From positions 35,316,283-35,380,282 of the forward strand of contig OU612066.1 in the NCBI GenBank assembly GCA_914767715.1: a stretch of 64,000 bases of DNA, read 5' to 3'. The notes beneath the pieces are model-generated. The model was not told where the DNA came from and did no database searches. It saw only the letters and a program-made list of their open reading frames with translations. Source of the DNA: Membranipora membranacea. Taxonomy: Eukaryota > Bryozoa > Gymnolaemata > Cheilostomatida > Membraniporidae. Made by a program: the position numbers and the translations under genes. Shown here in pieces: positions 11,583 to 24,186 of this stretch; the stretch's first letter is position 1; the number at the start of each line of letters is the position of its first letter.

Positions 11583-14500
11583 TTAGTAATCCAAGTATTC
11601 AACAAAACTTGCGCTGATTGCTGCACATAATGCGAGTATCGAAGCTACAATTGGCACCATGATAGTCGACCCGGCAGCGTGTATGATTACACCAATCACA
11701 GCAGATATAGTAAACTGGCCGACAAACACAACACTGCTCACAATAGCTATGTCTGTGCCCAAACCTCGCTTCTGTATTTTTCCCTTCTCTAACTTTAGCG
11801 GAGTTAACTGAGAAAAAAAAACATAAGAGGTAACAATTGATAAGATGGTGGGCAACTGATGCTTACTCGATGAGTTCATGAACCGATACAAAGAGTAGAG
11901 GGAGGGCAACTTCTAAAGCCGGCAAAATTGATAAAACTAGAACAACTGGCATAGAGCTCCAAAATTATGGTATACAACAGTGTGATTTAATGCATGGATC
12001 ATGTATAATAGTATATAATATACATGCATAATATCCATTTTTATGAATGTATATAAAATTTATGTATTAGAGCCAAAACACTTCCTTGCAAACCACCTTT
12101 TGTGTTGAATTGTGTTGCACTTATATTCGGAGAACTAAAATCTCACCGTTTTATCAGAGTGATATCTGGACACAAGTATATAAGGCATGGTGAATGTTGT
12201 TGTATACAATACGCCTGTTGTCAGCGGAGCGATAAATGCCACAATGTAATTGTTGGTCGCAGCCATAACAGCCATTCCAATGCAGTTAGTCATCAAACCT
12301 CCAACATATACGATTTTTGTCCCTGCAAACAAATAATGAAGTGCATTTCACACAACCAGCCCAAAAGAGTGATATACTAGATATTTTGCACATTCGGAAA
12401 TTAATCACATAGTTAGGCTTAGAAATATTTTGTCAGCAAAAAAGAAGTTCCAACCTGCTTAGCCAAGTTTGGTAGGGTGTTGGCTACTAGTAGTTACCTG
12501 CGGCTACCAGCGGCTACCAGTGGCTCCCAGCGGCTACCAGCGGCTACCAGCGGCTACCAGCGGCTACCAGTGGCTCCCAGCGGCTACCAGCGGCTACCAG
12601 CGGCTACCAGCGGCTACCAGTGGCTCCCAGCGGCTACCAGCGGCTACCAGCGGCTACCAGCGGCTACCAGTGGCTCCCAGCGGCTACCAGCGGCTACCAG
12701 CGGCTACCAGCGCCTACCAGCGGCTACCAGTGGCTCCCAGTTGCTACCAGCGTTTTATGGCTATGGAATGCCTAGACTCAGTTCCCAGGCGGTAGTGATG
12801 TAGCGTGTCGTGTCTATCGCTTAGAAGCTACCCATATGGGCAAGTAAACTCATTATTATTATGTGCCATGGTACAGGTCAGTTTATTTAGAAACTGGTTC
12901 TGTTTTTGTTGCCACTTACTGAATCTGTTAATGAGCTTGTCTAGGAAAAAGGAAAATAAGCAGCTCGAAAAGGAATACGCTACCATTCCTAGCGAACCCA
13001 TTCGAACTCCTTTATCATATATGTTTCTCTTTTCAGACCCGACAGGACTTAGCGGTGAACCTGTAAATATTAAAAAATATATGAGATAACAACCCCATCA
13101 AGCGTATTATTAGTGTTGTGCAACAGGGAGGGGGAAGTTGCACAAAATGGACCAAATTCCTTTCGAAGGGATGGAAGGGGCCATTTAAGATGGTAGTGTT
13201 CAAGATTCTAGACATTATTTTGGTTTCAGATGCTGATAGAGTGTGTTGGTACAATGATTAGGGGGAGGGGGGATAAAAAACTCATTTTTATTGTAAAACT
13301 TTTATTTAGATCTATTCCTGTTTATTGATGTCAACAACTCACCCCCGTACACTGACTGGCCAACATAGTCTGTATAGTAGAGTGAGAACGTAACTAGTGC
13401 CATCCAGCTGAAAAGGTTAGTCAGACACAAGATCCACATGTAACGAGGCATATTAATTATGGTCTTGAGAAACACTCTCATATCCTCAGCTGTCTCCTCT
13501 TGGTCAAGCTGCTTTTCTTCGTCCGACCCTTCAGGAGGTGGCGAGACCAGCTCTGATGTTTCTTCTATGTCAAAGAGGTGGAAATCCATGATTATATAGC
13601 CCAAAATAGGACATGATGTGGTAGGTAAATTGGGTTGAGTTTTCTGGTCTGGAGATTTCATGGCCCCAAAACTTGTAAGAAACATGTTTGTCAGTTTATC
13701 AGAATTAGCCTCTTCATCACAAAGGGTCGTCATCACCATACATTTCATACCATGAGAATATAACCATCACATCCTATGCCATCAGTGCTTGATTTGGGTA
13801 TCACCTGACATGATGTCAATCATTTATGCCAAAAGAATGAACAAGCAGTCAAACCAGCCATGAGAAACTTCTGGCAACCCATGTTCTCATTCCACATATT
13901 ATTATCATCATTTGCCTCACACCTGCCTGTGTGTCTTCGATACAGAGTTGTTATATTTATAAAGTATATATTATTAACTCTATGATGTTTATCTTTTATA
14001 TTACAACCCTTATAAATCATGTTATATGTAGTTATGTTACAGCAGGCATTAGTTTTAAATGTGTCAAACACCTCAACCAGTATAATAATCTCTCTCATAA
14101 GTGAAATTCTGAACAACATTGCTGGACCCGCATGAAAAGTTGTGGTCTATGAATTAGGCTAATTCCAAATTTGTAATATATCTCAACCTTAAACACCAAC
14201 ATAACCTAGCTAATGTGTTGGCTCTGATTGGTGGGCGAGGAGAAGAAAAGCCAATGCCAGGTCATATGGTAGTTTGAAACTACCATATGACCTGGCAGTG
14301 GCTCTTTTTCGAACCAACAACTCTCTAAGAAGGCGCCCTTCCAATCATTAAACAGATCAAAGCCTACCCAAAGAGTACTTCCATTTATCAAAAGTTAGGC
14401 AATGCTATTAGTTAAAGGTACTTTCCGATAAGTACCATACGACCTGGCATTAGCTCTTCTTCTCCACTCCCACCAATCAAAGCCAACACACATCGGCTAT

Positions 14501-17500
14501 GTATAATCACCCGGTTAAATATTAGCTAAATGATTTACAAATTTCTGACTTCAAAGACGCCTACCTATGTGCGTTACAGTGCTTCCCAGCTCTTCTTTCA
14601 TCTCTGTCATCTTCAGTCTGGAACAAAACTTGTGTTATATTGTATGAACATCTTTCGAATTTAACTTCGCTATGTTTTCCCGATTCATTAGACTTGAGGA
14701 AGTCATGTTGAGGCTATTAGGTAGAAGCTTTGAGAACCTGCGTTATGAGCCGTTGAACACTCAAATGTCTGTTTGCATACCACTGTATGACCTACTAAGG
14801 GTAGGGAATAAAGGCAGATATAAACGTGGCCCATATATGGAGTTGCCTTCTTCTATGTCCAGAGGAAACAACTCTTTTATAATTTGTATTATCAATCCAC
14901 ATATGATACAAGTTCCGCTTCGACCAGGACAAAATAAATCTGAAGTACTAAATAGAGATTTTACCTATCATATGAGTTTTGGCTGGAGGATGATTCTGAT
15001 TCGCTCAGCTTATGTTCTGAGATTTGATCTTTACCATCCTCTGAATACATTCGTCTATAATAAAAGAAAAAACCTGTCTCTCAACATTGATTATGAATCT
15101 GCCAGAATCTACTTGTGTACCAAAGCCTAGGTGAGTTGTATTTTGCTATGATGAGGATAAACACAATGTGACCCGCTATGAGTAAATTGATGAGGGGGTT
15201 CATTGAGTCAACCAACAGCCAGCCGTTTACCGTGTCAGGGAAGGCAATCACACTTCAACGCAAGATTGAGGGCTGGCTGTGAGTATATCAATCAAATGTG
15301 GGCATATGATATCGACTTGGCTGACCTGAATAAGAAATTAAACGTCTTTGTTGGATTATGAGTGCCGGTGATTGCCTCAGACGTACTTGTATTTGTGGAT
15401 GCTGTCTTTCTTGTTCAATGGAGTCTCTGAAACTCCAAATACAGTCAGCATAGATCCCAACAAATATAGCCCAAGGACAACTCCAAACACGACATGAACA
15501 TGTTTGAAGAAAAGAGGATCTAGAATTCCTGAGCTTGTCTGTGAATGATATCCGATTCCTGAAAAGAGAAATGTGCTGAGAAGATTATGAGCATATTATA
15601 CAGAAATAATATATGGATAATGATTATATTACAAAAGGGGATTCTACTTTTAAGGAAGTCTCAAGGAACTGTCAAAGAATAGAAACTAAGTAAACTTGTC
15701 TTGAGAATCGATTATTGATATTATGAAGTCTGTCTGTCTGTCTGTCTGCCCGTTTGAATGCCATGTTATGTCATGGCAAGTCATGTGACTTGAAGCAGAC
15801 CAGCGGGCAAATAAATATTACCTGGAGAAACATTTTTTATCTGGCTGTATCCCAGCTGGTTAAACATATCAATCCGGAAAGTTGACAGTATTTAATGGCT
15901 CATTACTAATTGGAGACATTAGTGGATTATAATCGGAACTTGCTTCCCATCTAATTTGCGTGAAAGGCCATGGGGATAGAGTATGGGTGATTTATAGGTG
16001 TCGTTTATGCATGGATATATACGGTCAGCGTTTGAAACATGCCAGTACCGGCCATGGTAATAAATGTTAGTCACAGTACTCTAGTCACTGCAGTATTTCA
16101 TCTAACAATAAATTACATTTCCTATTAATTTAATATCTGGGCATTTATGATGACAATGTGGGGGGGGGGACTTAGAAGTTTAAATGACAGGGTGGTAAAA
16201 GGTTGAATCAACTTTTTTATGACAGGGGGAAAGGTTTAGTATAATTTTTCAGTGACCCGAAAAATATTCCGTCTCCGGCAGTGGGGATTGGTCAGTAGTG
16301 CCACCAACTAATTCCCACTTCAAACACAGGTACCTGTCAATAACTCCAAAAGTCTATTGGATGGCGTCTCTTTTGTATGTAATGAATTCAGAATACATGG
16401 CCCAGAACTTGATCCCAAAAATTGGGTTTTGACTAGTTTCAAGTGTAAAAGACATTTTAATAGTAAAACACATTATGCTGACAATGAAACACATCTTTTG
16501 AACAAATATTTATCTTGCTTAGCTGTTTAGTTGTCTAGCCAATTTTTTTCTCTGTTTTGCCATACGCCTGCTGCAAGCTCTTATGAAAATACTTCTGTGT
16601 TTTGTATAAAACATGTTATTACATATTGATTTTTTTCAAGAAGTGTTTTATTACAGAGAGTCAACACAATATCTTATGATGATAAAAATGATAACACAAG
16701 GATAACTCAATTACCGGAACCATCATCAAGCCAAGAACTGAGATAACAAGCTCAGCACAATCAGCAGCAGAGTTCTACCTTAGACTGGGCAGGCTTTCTG
16801 GGATGGATGGGTTCACCCCCCTCCCGAAACCCTACCCCGGCTAGTGTTGCCTCCCGAGAGCAGCAAAGGGCGATGTGATGTTCTTCTGCTGCATCGGGGA
16901 TAGGGACTAAATGTAGAGATTTTATCGTCTATTTTACAGTTATTTTTATTTAGTTGCATATGGACCAAGTGTGGTCAGTGATTGGTGCGGCACCTATGAT
17001 TAGAACTTGATTGAACTATGATACTACCTAATCAAAGCTGTCTAAAAATCTAAAAATGTATTTACCTGCGAGAGTATACCCGACCATTCCACCAGCTCCA
17101 GCTACCACAGAAAACATACTGAGTCCCCTGGTGCGATCCTTATCTGTAGTCAGGTCGACCATCAGAGTACGTGAGGGGATCTGGCAGCCATCGCAGCAGA
17201 AATCAAGTATCATCAGTCCGATAATAGTGAAGATTATACCTGAACGGAAACAGGAGAAATTGATTTATTGGATGGTACTAACAACATTATAATAAGGTCT
17301 GTGGTTACAGGTTGGTTCTGAAGCTTTTGGTAAATCAAGGATGGTCACAAATATGTATGTAACTTGTGTGGTTCTACCTAAAATCCAAATATTACTTTAT
17401 GACCAAAAGTTTTCAAGTGAACAGGTGGATATTTACATGACTTTGACTCATCATCAATAAGATCATCACAGGAGAAAGGTAAGAAACATAGGATAGAGAT

Positions 17501-18236
17501 AAAAATAAAGAGTTAATCAGGCGAGTTTAATCTGACACCATACTACAGTGCCAATGACAACAAAGAACAGTTGAAGGGTGAAATCACAGTCTAATTGTTG
17601 GCAACAGGCATCAAAATCTAGTTCTAAGACTAATTCTCGGGTATACAAAGATTTTCCCTTATCTTTACCTTTAAAATCACATCACTGTAACAAAATCAAA
17701 TCCATTCCTGATTTTAGCGTCTCACCTATGCGATGATTTGGTACATGTTCATCCCGAGCTGCGCTAATAGTTTGGTTGACAAAACTTGTCTGATTGTCCA
17801 TGAGACTGATAGTAGTGTGATTGTTGTCTGAGATGGCCATAACCGCAAGCTTAGAAAAGGTGCTATCACCGAGAAGCTCGCCAATGTTCCTGCCATAAGG
17901 TACAAGCAACAGACCGAATACGACACCCACAGAGTAGATGATGATGAACGGACGTCTCCTTCCCATTGAAGACGTACAAGTATCACTCGCGCTGCCCAGG
18001 ATAGGCACAATGACCATACCGAGCAGCGGGCTCACACACCAAGTCATAGTCATCAGGTACACAGGGACACCAAGCTGGAGCAGCAGTGGGCTCACCAGCG
18101 CTGTCTCGGCAGCGTATGAGAACTCTATACCACCCACACAGGCAGCGATTAATACCATCCTCAGAGTTTTCCTCCAACTGTCAGACCAGGTGCTGATAGC
18201 CTCTTTTTCATCTAGAGTCTTCATTCTTTCAGCCAT
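11583..18236 (-). CDS. SLC45-family proton/sugar cotransporter
   Basis: This major-facilitator membrane carrier belongs to the SLC45 family, whose members are reported to cotransport protons and sugars or to act in melanosome pH. Nine exons: 17726-18236, 17066-17239, 15387-15558, 14965-15054, 14565-14617, 13343-13564, 12920-13060, 12147-12322, 11583-11807. All introns are GT..AG and the total is 1764 bases, or 587 residues; family members run about 530-770. The first exon has the SLC45 signature GSASD..TSSMGRRRPFIII after two membrane segments. Exons 4-6 encode the charged cytosolic loop, then MPRYMWILCLTNLFSW begins the second half. The last exon has VSSVVFVGQFTISAVIG. The reading frame stays open upstream of the chosen Met to an acceptor at 18317 (exon limit 18316), so the N terminus may be longer. 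A decayed copy lies in the other arm. Confidence 0.92.
12501..12750. repeat. Decamer minisatellite with 50-bp higher-order unit
   Basis: There are 25 decamers of the type cggctaccag. Every fifth one is the variant tggctcccag (12521, 12571, 12621, 12671, then 12731 after one extra unit), giving a 50-bp higher-order repeat. It sits in the intron between SLC45 exons 7 and 8. The equivalent site in arm 2 (about 29020-29085) has only a handful of degenerate units. Confidence 0.95.
14207..14499. mobile_element. 293-bp foldback element, arm 1 copy
   Basis: The ends are long imperfect inverted repeats (tagctaatgtgttggct... and its partner ending catcggcta), with an inner palindrome around tcatatggtagt. 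TAG...CTA termini are shared with the 9-bp-TSD family. The same element is at the corresponding place in arm 2 (26935-27281), so it inserted before the duplication. Flanking 9-mers are degenerate but similar. It lies in the intron between SLC45 exons 5 and 6. Confidence 0.75.
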
Positions 18237-18370
18237 TCTTTTGTACAGTCCAGAATAGTTGTAATGACCAACACAGCAGTCAAAACATCCAGGTGAGGTT
18301 GAATTTGAATCTTGATCTAAATATTATAAAAAATTTCTATTAGCATCGTTATCATGGATTATCATGCTAT

Positions 18371-18894
18371 CTGAGAAAATGGACTGTTTTTGGTTATACA
18401 ACAACATAATAATACTTTGGCGGTCATTGTGTTGCAAAAAGGAAGCTAATGATTTTCTTCCATGCCTGTTTTGAACTCAAATACCTTTCCTGTTGAGATC
18501 AACAGCATTATTGACAATGGTTAGCAGTGAACAGTCACAGTTATCTTGAAGATGGTCATAATAAACCACTTGGAAACAAATTCATACTGTTTCAACTGTG
18601 TGTTCACCATATTTTTTATGAGCATTGTAATTCTGAGAAAATGGACTGTTTTTGGTTATACAACAACATAATAATACTTTGGCGGTCATTGTGTTGCAAA
18701 AAGGAAGCTAATGATTTTCTTCCAGGCCTGTTTTGAACTCGAATACCTTTCCTGTTGAGATCAACAGCATTATTGACAATGGTTAGCAGTAAACAGTCAC
18801 AGTTATCTTGAAGATGGTCATAATAAACCACTTGGAAACAGATTCATACTGTTTCAACTGTGTGTTCACCATATTTTTTATGAGCATTGCAATT
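18371..18894. repeat. 262-bp tandem duplication
   Basis: 18371-18632 and 18633-18894 are almost identical, both starting ctgagaaaatggactg and differing by a few substitutions. It lies just upstream of the SLC45 coding start, in a block of about 0.9 kb that has no counterpart in arm 2. Confidence 0.9.
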
Positions 18895-19629
18895 CTTCTG
18901 GTCTGTTAATACTCTCATATATAAATAAAGCCTGTGACGAAGTTTTTGTCCAATACCACTTGTAATATTAATTAATTTTCATAGTTTGATCAGAGAATAT
19001 GGATGTTTTGTATGCATATATATATATATATATATATATATCTATATTATCTCTGGCCTGATTGCAAACTGGGTATGGCTTCAAAGTGGGAGTGAAGCAC
19101 TGAAAATATATCATTATGGTCAGAAAGCAATCAACAGTGCAATAAAAATTCCAATTAAAGATTGAATAAATAACACAACACAATAAAATATATTTGACAC
19201 TAATACAAGGGTTACAAAGATTGAAAATCTTCTTTTTTTATGTGTTTGCTAGAAATATTCAATTTAGTGCCAAATATGGTATGAAATGTGAAAGACAGTA
19301 ATGGAAAGTTTTTTTAGCTTGATATATAATATCTATATGCTAATACAGTGTATCAGATTAACCCATTGTAGAGATGATGTGAGTTAGCCTGGCTTGACAA
19401 CCTTGTATTGGTATCTCATATCGCGAGACAACTCGAAGCGGGATGGAGTTTGTTTTTTTTGTCTCAATGTACAGCAGTATACTGCATGCCAGTATGTCTT
19501 AAATATTCTCTTGTCATATTTCCACAATATTTGGCTATTGTCATTATTATAAATAGCTGTTTGAAAACAATACAGCATCAACAGTTTTCTCAACATCAAA
19601 TGTTTTGTTGCAAATAAATAAGGTAAAAC

Positions 19630-19665
19630 CATAGACTTTTAGAGAAGTTTCTCTATAAGTCTATG
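19630..19665. mobile_element. 36-bp foldback with 8-bp TSD
   Basis: The element runs from CATAGACTT to AAGTCTATG as a near-perfect palindrome and is flanked by ggtaaaac on both sides (19622-19629, 19666-19673). Arm 2 has the undisturbed site near 23735, so this inserted after the duplication. An 8-bp duplication suggests hAT-type insertion. Confidence 0.8.
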
Positions 19666-20106
19666 GGTAAAACACGTACCTGAGTATCTGATAACAAGTA
19701 GGAGAGGCCTGTCAGCAGCAGCACTAGTCCCTGATTTAAACACAAACTTCACTGACAGGACGTCAGCAGCGAGGCTGTAACTGTCAGCAGATCAGCAGAT
19801 ATCACACTATATCAGTCAATACTGTGACAGCTTATATAATTACCTGGTGTTATTTTATTGGACTTGCTGTTAAGAATAGATTTGTTTTCCACTCAGCCAA
19901 TCTTAAGTTATTATTAATATTTTCTACAATTTCCTGTGATGCTATTGGTTGTCTGAAGCTGGATTATCAAAACAACTGATCATTCAGACCTTTTTGCTTA
20001 CCTTGACACATCCCCTCCCACTATGAGAGGCTATTCAAGGCTATCTCAGTCTAACACTTTTATGGTTTTGCTCAGATAACTGACTTTTGATCATGATAGC
20101 GTTAGG

Positions 20107-20163
20107 TAGCCTGGGCAGGCTGTCATGTCGGGGGTGACGCGACACGACAGCCTGCCCAGGCTA
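20107..20163. mobile_element. 57-bp foldback MITE with 9-bp TSD
   Basis: Ends TAGCCTGGGCAGGCTGTC and its reverse complement, flanked by agcgttagg at 20098-20106 and 20164-20172. Arm 2 has a single agcgttagg (as its complement at 23426-23434) and no element, giving a clean empty site. Confidence 0.9.
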
Positions 20164-21212
20164 AGCGTTAGGGCAGTTGACAGAGACCATAAATGTGGCC
20201 TCTGAATGCAGGTTGAGACATTGCACTTAATCTCATATATATATAACTTTGTATACACAAATCACAGAGTAAGGTGTATACAGGCAAAAGGGGACTATCC
20301 AATGATAGTTATAGTCAGTATTTGAAGTGTGCCAGTTTGAATCCCACTTTCTCTATTTTCATTATATGGAATTTATCTGGTACACGTACTGCCTACCTAT
20401 ATAGGCCGTAGGGACATTTCCATGAAACCTTAGCTACAATTTTAGCTAAATTGAACAATGTGGCTAAATCGAACAAATATGAGTTCAATCATCGCAAAAA
20501 ATCATTTATCCAATTTACTGCGATACTTGTGCAAAACTTATGGCAACAAGCATCAAAGTCACGCAGGGCTAGGAAGAATTGATTACTGGATAGCTTTAAT
20601 GTAGATAGATGTAGATGTAGTTGTAGTTAATGTTTTACAAATCTTAAGTATTTTGTATTTGTTTAGCTTGAATAATTGATGGAAAATTGAGATTTGTGTT
20701 TCAAGCTATAACATGCTAATGACTGGAACACATGTATGAACGCATGATGAAATCGCATGCACAGAATAATGGGTAAGTGAACGCCAAAGATGAAAGTAAA
20801 ATATTAAGATGATGTTTACTAACATTTTCTCATTTCTTAGATGCTAACTGTATTATAAAGCATATTTTGGTTCGGTTTTATGATTTGGCAGTCATAAAAG
20901 CAGCCAAATTTAAGCTCAAAGCAATCCAAACTGTTCTACACTAGAGTCTAGACCACCGAATCCAATGGGACGAACTTAGTAAAACTGCATTATGGTCTGA
21001 ATGTTATTATATCATTGATTCCTCCATTTGCTATATATCCTTACTTGCTTGTCCATCATATGATACACATTCTTCAGCCAAAACAAGGCAACTTAATTAC
21101 CCAAAAGATCATTATCAGAGGAGGAGCAACCTCAAATAATGCAGATTGAAACTCATTGGTAGTTTAAATCAGCCATCAGTTTGGACAAACAACAGTTATC
21201 AAGATACAGCAC

Positions 21213-21761
21213 CATAGACTTGATAAGACCTAGACAGGACACTGTCTGCAGCTAAAGTGATGTACTTAATTTCGGGTGACTGTGTAAAATCAACGATGCT
21301 ATTATTGATTTGCAGTGCACAATATAGGTTTTTTGTCGATAACTCAACCAATTTTGATCAGATTTCAAGGTGGAAAATTGCTTTACATTCAGCAGCATCT
21401 TGTCATAAATTTCATGTTGATTTTTTCTTTCACGCCATTTTTTAGGTGAAATTTAATAGCAACTGTTTACAACAAGCTGTAAATTGATTGAGTTATCAAT
21501 GAAAAACCTGGTATATGGACTGCAAAGCAATGATACACCATTCTTACTAGCCTTGTCACTCGGCCTGTCACTCAGCTATAAAATGATAAAGTAGCAGCCT
21601 GACAATGCTATATTCCTTCTACAAAATCCAATGTCATGGTAGCGACCACAAATAAATGTCTCAGTGCCTCAATGCTAATGCTCCCAGTGACTTGGCTAGG
21701 TTTATTCTGTGTGCCAAATAAAAAGTGTATTACTATATGCATAAATATTATTAAGTCTATG
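21213..21761. mobile_element. Candidate 549-bp hAT-like non-autonomous element
   Basis: The left end catagacttgata and right end attaagtctatg match the terminal inverted repeats of the elements at 49928 and 19630. The flanking 8-mers tacagcac and atgagcac agree at 5 of 8 positions, so the target duplication is weak. No coding sequence inside. Confidence 0.45.
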
Positions 21762-22521
21762 ATGAGCACCCATTGTTTACCAGCACTCCAGCAGATTAGG
21801 AAAAACAGAAATAACCAAATTCTAATCATATCTGAAGAAACCATTGCCACCCAGCAGTTGGTTAGGAAAAACTACATTCATACCAGAGCACCAGTATCCT
21901 AGCTAATATCAGTTGAGGTAATGTCTAACACCGAGATAAAATGGTTCATGTTAGAGGGTAAGGGATGTATATCAACATCTGGACAATTACCGAAGGATTA
22001 CCGTGAGCGGCAGGATGAACTTCTTCACGACTGCAATAAAAGATGACATATTTATTGAACAAGTCAACTCTTTATAAAAGATTAACATTTTTTACACAGT
22101 CTATTATCATGACACTTTCATCTGACCCCTTTTTTATTTAAAATGTACACCGAGTTGATGTTAAAATAAGTTGAAGACCGATGCAACTGTGGTCAGATAT
22201 AATATATTACCACTGTCTCTCTGCAAACCCCCAGCCATAAGAAACTCTTCAGTTTGATTACCATGTAGAGAATTTAGTCCCTTGTCAAAACAATACATGG
22301 GTTCACAACACCTTTCTAGCTCACTCTTCTGTTGCATTTTGATTGCTACATTGAAATCTGAGAATGGTCACCACAGATATTCTTTACTTAGTCGCATCGG
22401 TGAATAAAATAACAAAATACAAACTGGAGGAATATGCTCATCATAGTCACCCCATCTCCCTATACCCTAGTTCAGGCTTACTCTCTTTTACTACATTCAA
22501 ATCACTGCTTGATACCTAAGA

Positions 22522-22605
22522 TAGTCTTGTAGAGTTTTCAGAGTATGAGTTGTCTGTCATTTTTTCAAGTGGGACAACTCATACTCTGAAAACTCTACAA
22601 GACTA
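22522..22605. mobile_element. 84-bp palindromic element (TAGTCTTG...CAAGACTA)
   Basis: Arms of about 33 bases around a short loop are reverse complements with few mismatches, starting tagtcttgtagagttttca. TAG...CTA ends resemble the foldback family, but no 9-bp duplication is seen next to it. Confidence 0.6.
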
Positions 22606-24078
22606 TCTTATCAAATACCTCAATCTATGCAGGGAAAGATATTTATATATTAAAAACTCCCAACAGCTCCTAAACCGAGACCATAATTTACTGTTGTGGA
22701 CATAGTCTGGCCTTGCCTTGTTGTGGACATCGTCTGGCCTTGTGGACATAGTCTGGCCTTGCCTTGTTGCGCAGCCGCCGCGTGACAAGGCTAAGTCTGG
22801 CCATGCCAAGTCATGTCAGGTGAATACATGTGTTTCATCATTATCAAGACTTATGTGTTGGGATGCGAGCTAAAATCTTTCTATATGTAATTATTGCAGT
22901 CTTCATAAAACAAATAATAGCAACTGAAAGGTTAATCGAAGAAAAATTTGAACCAAATCCAGTATTCATATTAAATGAAACATCCATAAGAATAGTTTTT
23001 AAATTCTTCGTTTTAATCTCTGGGCCACTCCGCCCGCCCTCAGTTTGAAAGCAGGTTTGAGCATACCTGGGGCATATCCTAGATGCAGGCAAATCGAATC
23101 ATACTTGAGGTCTACAAACACCATATGTATGTTGTATATATGTGTGTATATAAATAAATATACATACACATATCTGTGGACAGTGTGATATTTTTTCAGA
23201 AATATGTGTTAAGTGTAAACTGTTTTTTGAGACAATACTAATTTTCAACCTTTCTTTTGCATGCAAGGCAACTTCACTTTTTCACAAGCAGAGGGTAGCA
23301 GCAACATTTTTCTCTTAACTTTTATGGTTAGTGACAGTTATACAAACGAACAATCAATCAAGATCAAAGAAAAGAAAAAATGTTTCAACCTGCATCTGTG
23401 GCGAGGCCACATTTATGGTCTCTGCCCTAACGCTATCATGATCAAAAGTCAGTTATTTAAGCAAAACCATAGTGTTAGACTGAGATAGCCTTGAATAGCC
23501 TCTCATAGTGGGAGGGGCTGTGTCAAGGTAAGCAAAAAGGTATATTTGATCGGGTGTGCTGATAATCCAGCTGCAGACAACCAATGGAATCACAGGAGAT
23601 TGAAGGAAATATTAATAGTGATTTCAGATTGACGGAGGAGCAGAAAACAAATCAATCAAACAAATCGCATCAGGACTAGTGCTGTTACTGACAGGCCTGT
23701 CCTACTTGTTTGCAAGATACTCAGGTACGTGTTTCTCCTTATTTGTTTGCAAAAAAAAATTGATGTTGTGAAAGATTTCAATGCTGTATTGTTTTCAGAC
23801 AGCCAAAAGTGGTGGCTATGGGTAGAGAACATTTCAGAAATATATGCATGCAGCATACTGCCGTACCTTGAGACAATAAAAAGTAAGCTCCATCCCGCTT
23901 CGAAATTATCTCACGATATAAGATACCAATACTCTCTATCTAACCTAAAAGGTTGTCAAGGCAGCTGCTAATTTACATCATCCCAATTATAAATGGTACA
24001 ATCTGCTTTAGCCAAACTTTACACTGCTTTAGCCAAAAGAGTCCATTTTCCCATATAGCGTGTTAATCTATGATAACG

Positions 24079-24186
24079 TAGTCAAGGGGCCGTTGCCTGC
24101 GTTTGGGATTTTGTGGCGCTCCACTATCAAACACTTGATAGTGGAGCGCCACAAAATCCAAAACGCAGGCAACGGCCCCTTGACTA
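24079..24186. mobile_element. 108-bp foldback MITE with 9-bp TSD
   Basis: Arms of about 52 bases, beginning TAGTCAAGGGGCCGTTGCC, are reverse complements with about one mismatch. They are flanked by atgataacg at 24070-24078 and 24187-24195. Arm 1 has the single uninterrupted site (complement at 18347-18355), proving insertion after the duplication. Confidence 0.92.

Larger units (their letters stand above)
11199..20228. repeat. Inverted duplication, arm 1 (about 9.0 kb)
   Basis: Read in reverse complement, this segment matches 23380-30403 through the PPCS tail, all nine SLC45 exons, introns and upstream sequence. By manual count the last SLC45 exon differs at 13 of 225 positions (about 94% identical). 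Arm 1 is longer, mainly because it holds about 1.4 kb more in SLC45 intron 2, about 0.9 kb around 18.4-19.37 kb, and an expanded minisatellite. Outer and inner limits are where similarity fades by eye, good to perhaps 20 bases. Confidence 0.92.
20229..23379. other. Unique spacer between duplication arms
   Basis: About 3.15 kb of AT-rich DNA without a recognisable gene. It contains a candidate 549-bp TIR element (21213-21761), a palindromic element (22522-22605) and short tandem repeats of a gtctggccttg motif at about 22685-22800. Confidence 0.6.

Noticed and set aside
12469-12803. Repeat proteins (ATSGYQRLP type) over the decamer array
   Set aside because: The array lies in an SLC45 intron and the frames are open only because the decamer lacks stops.
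22603-22809. 68-residue minus-strand frame in the spacer
   Set aside because: Composed of short tandem repeats of the gtctggcc type; no coding features.
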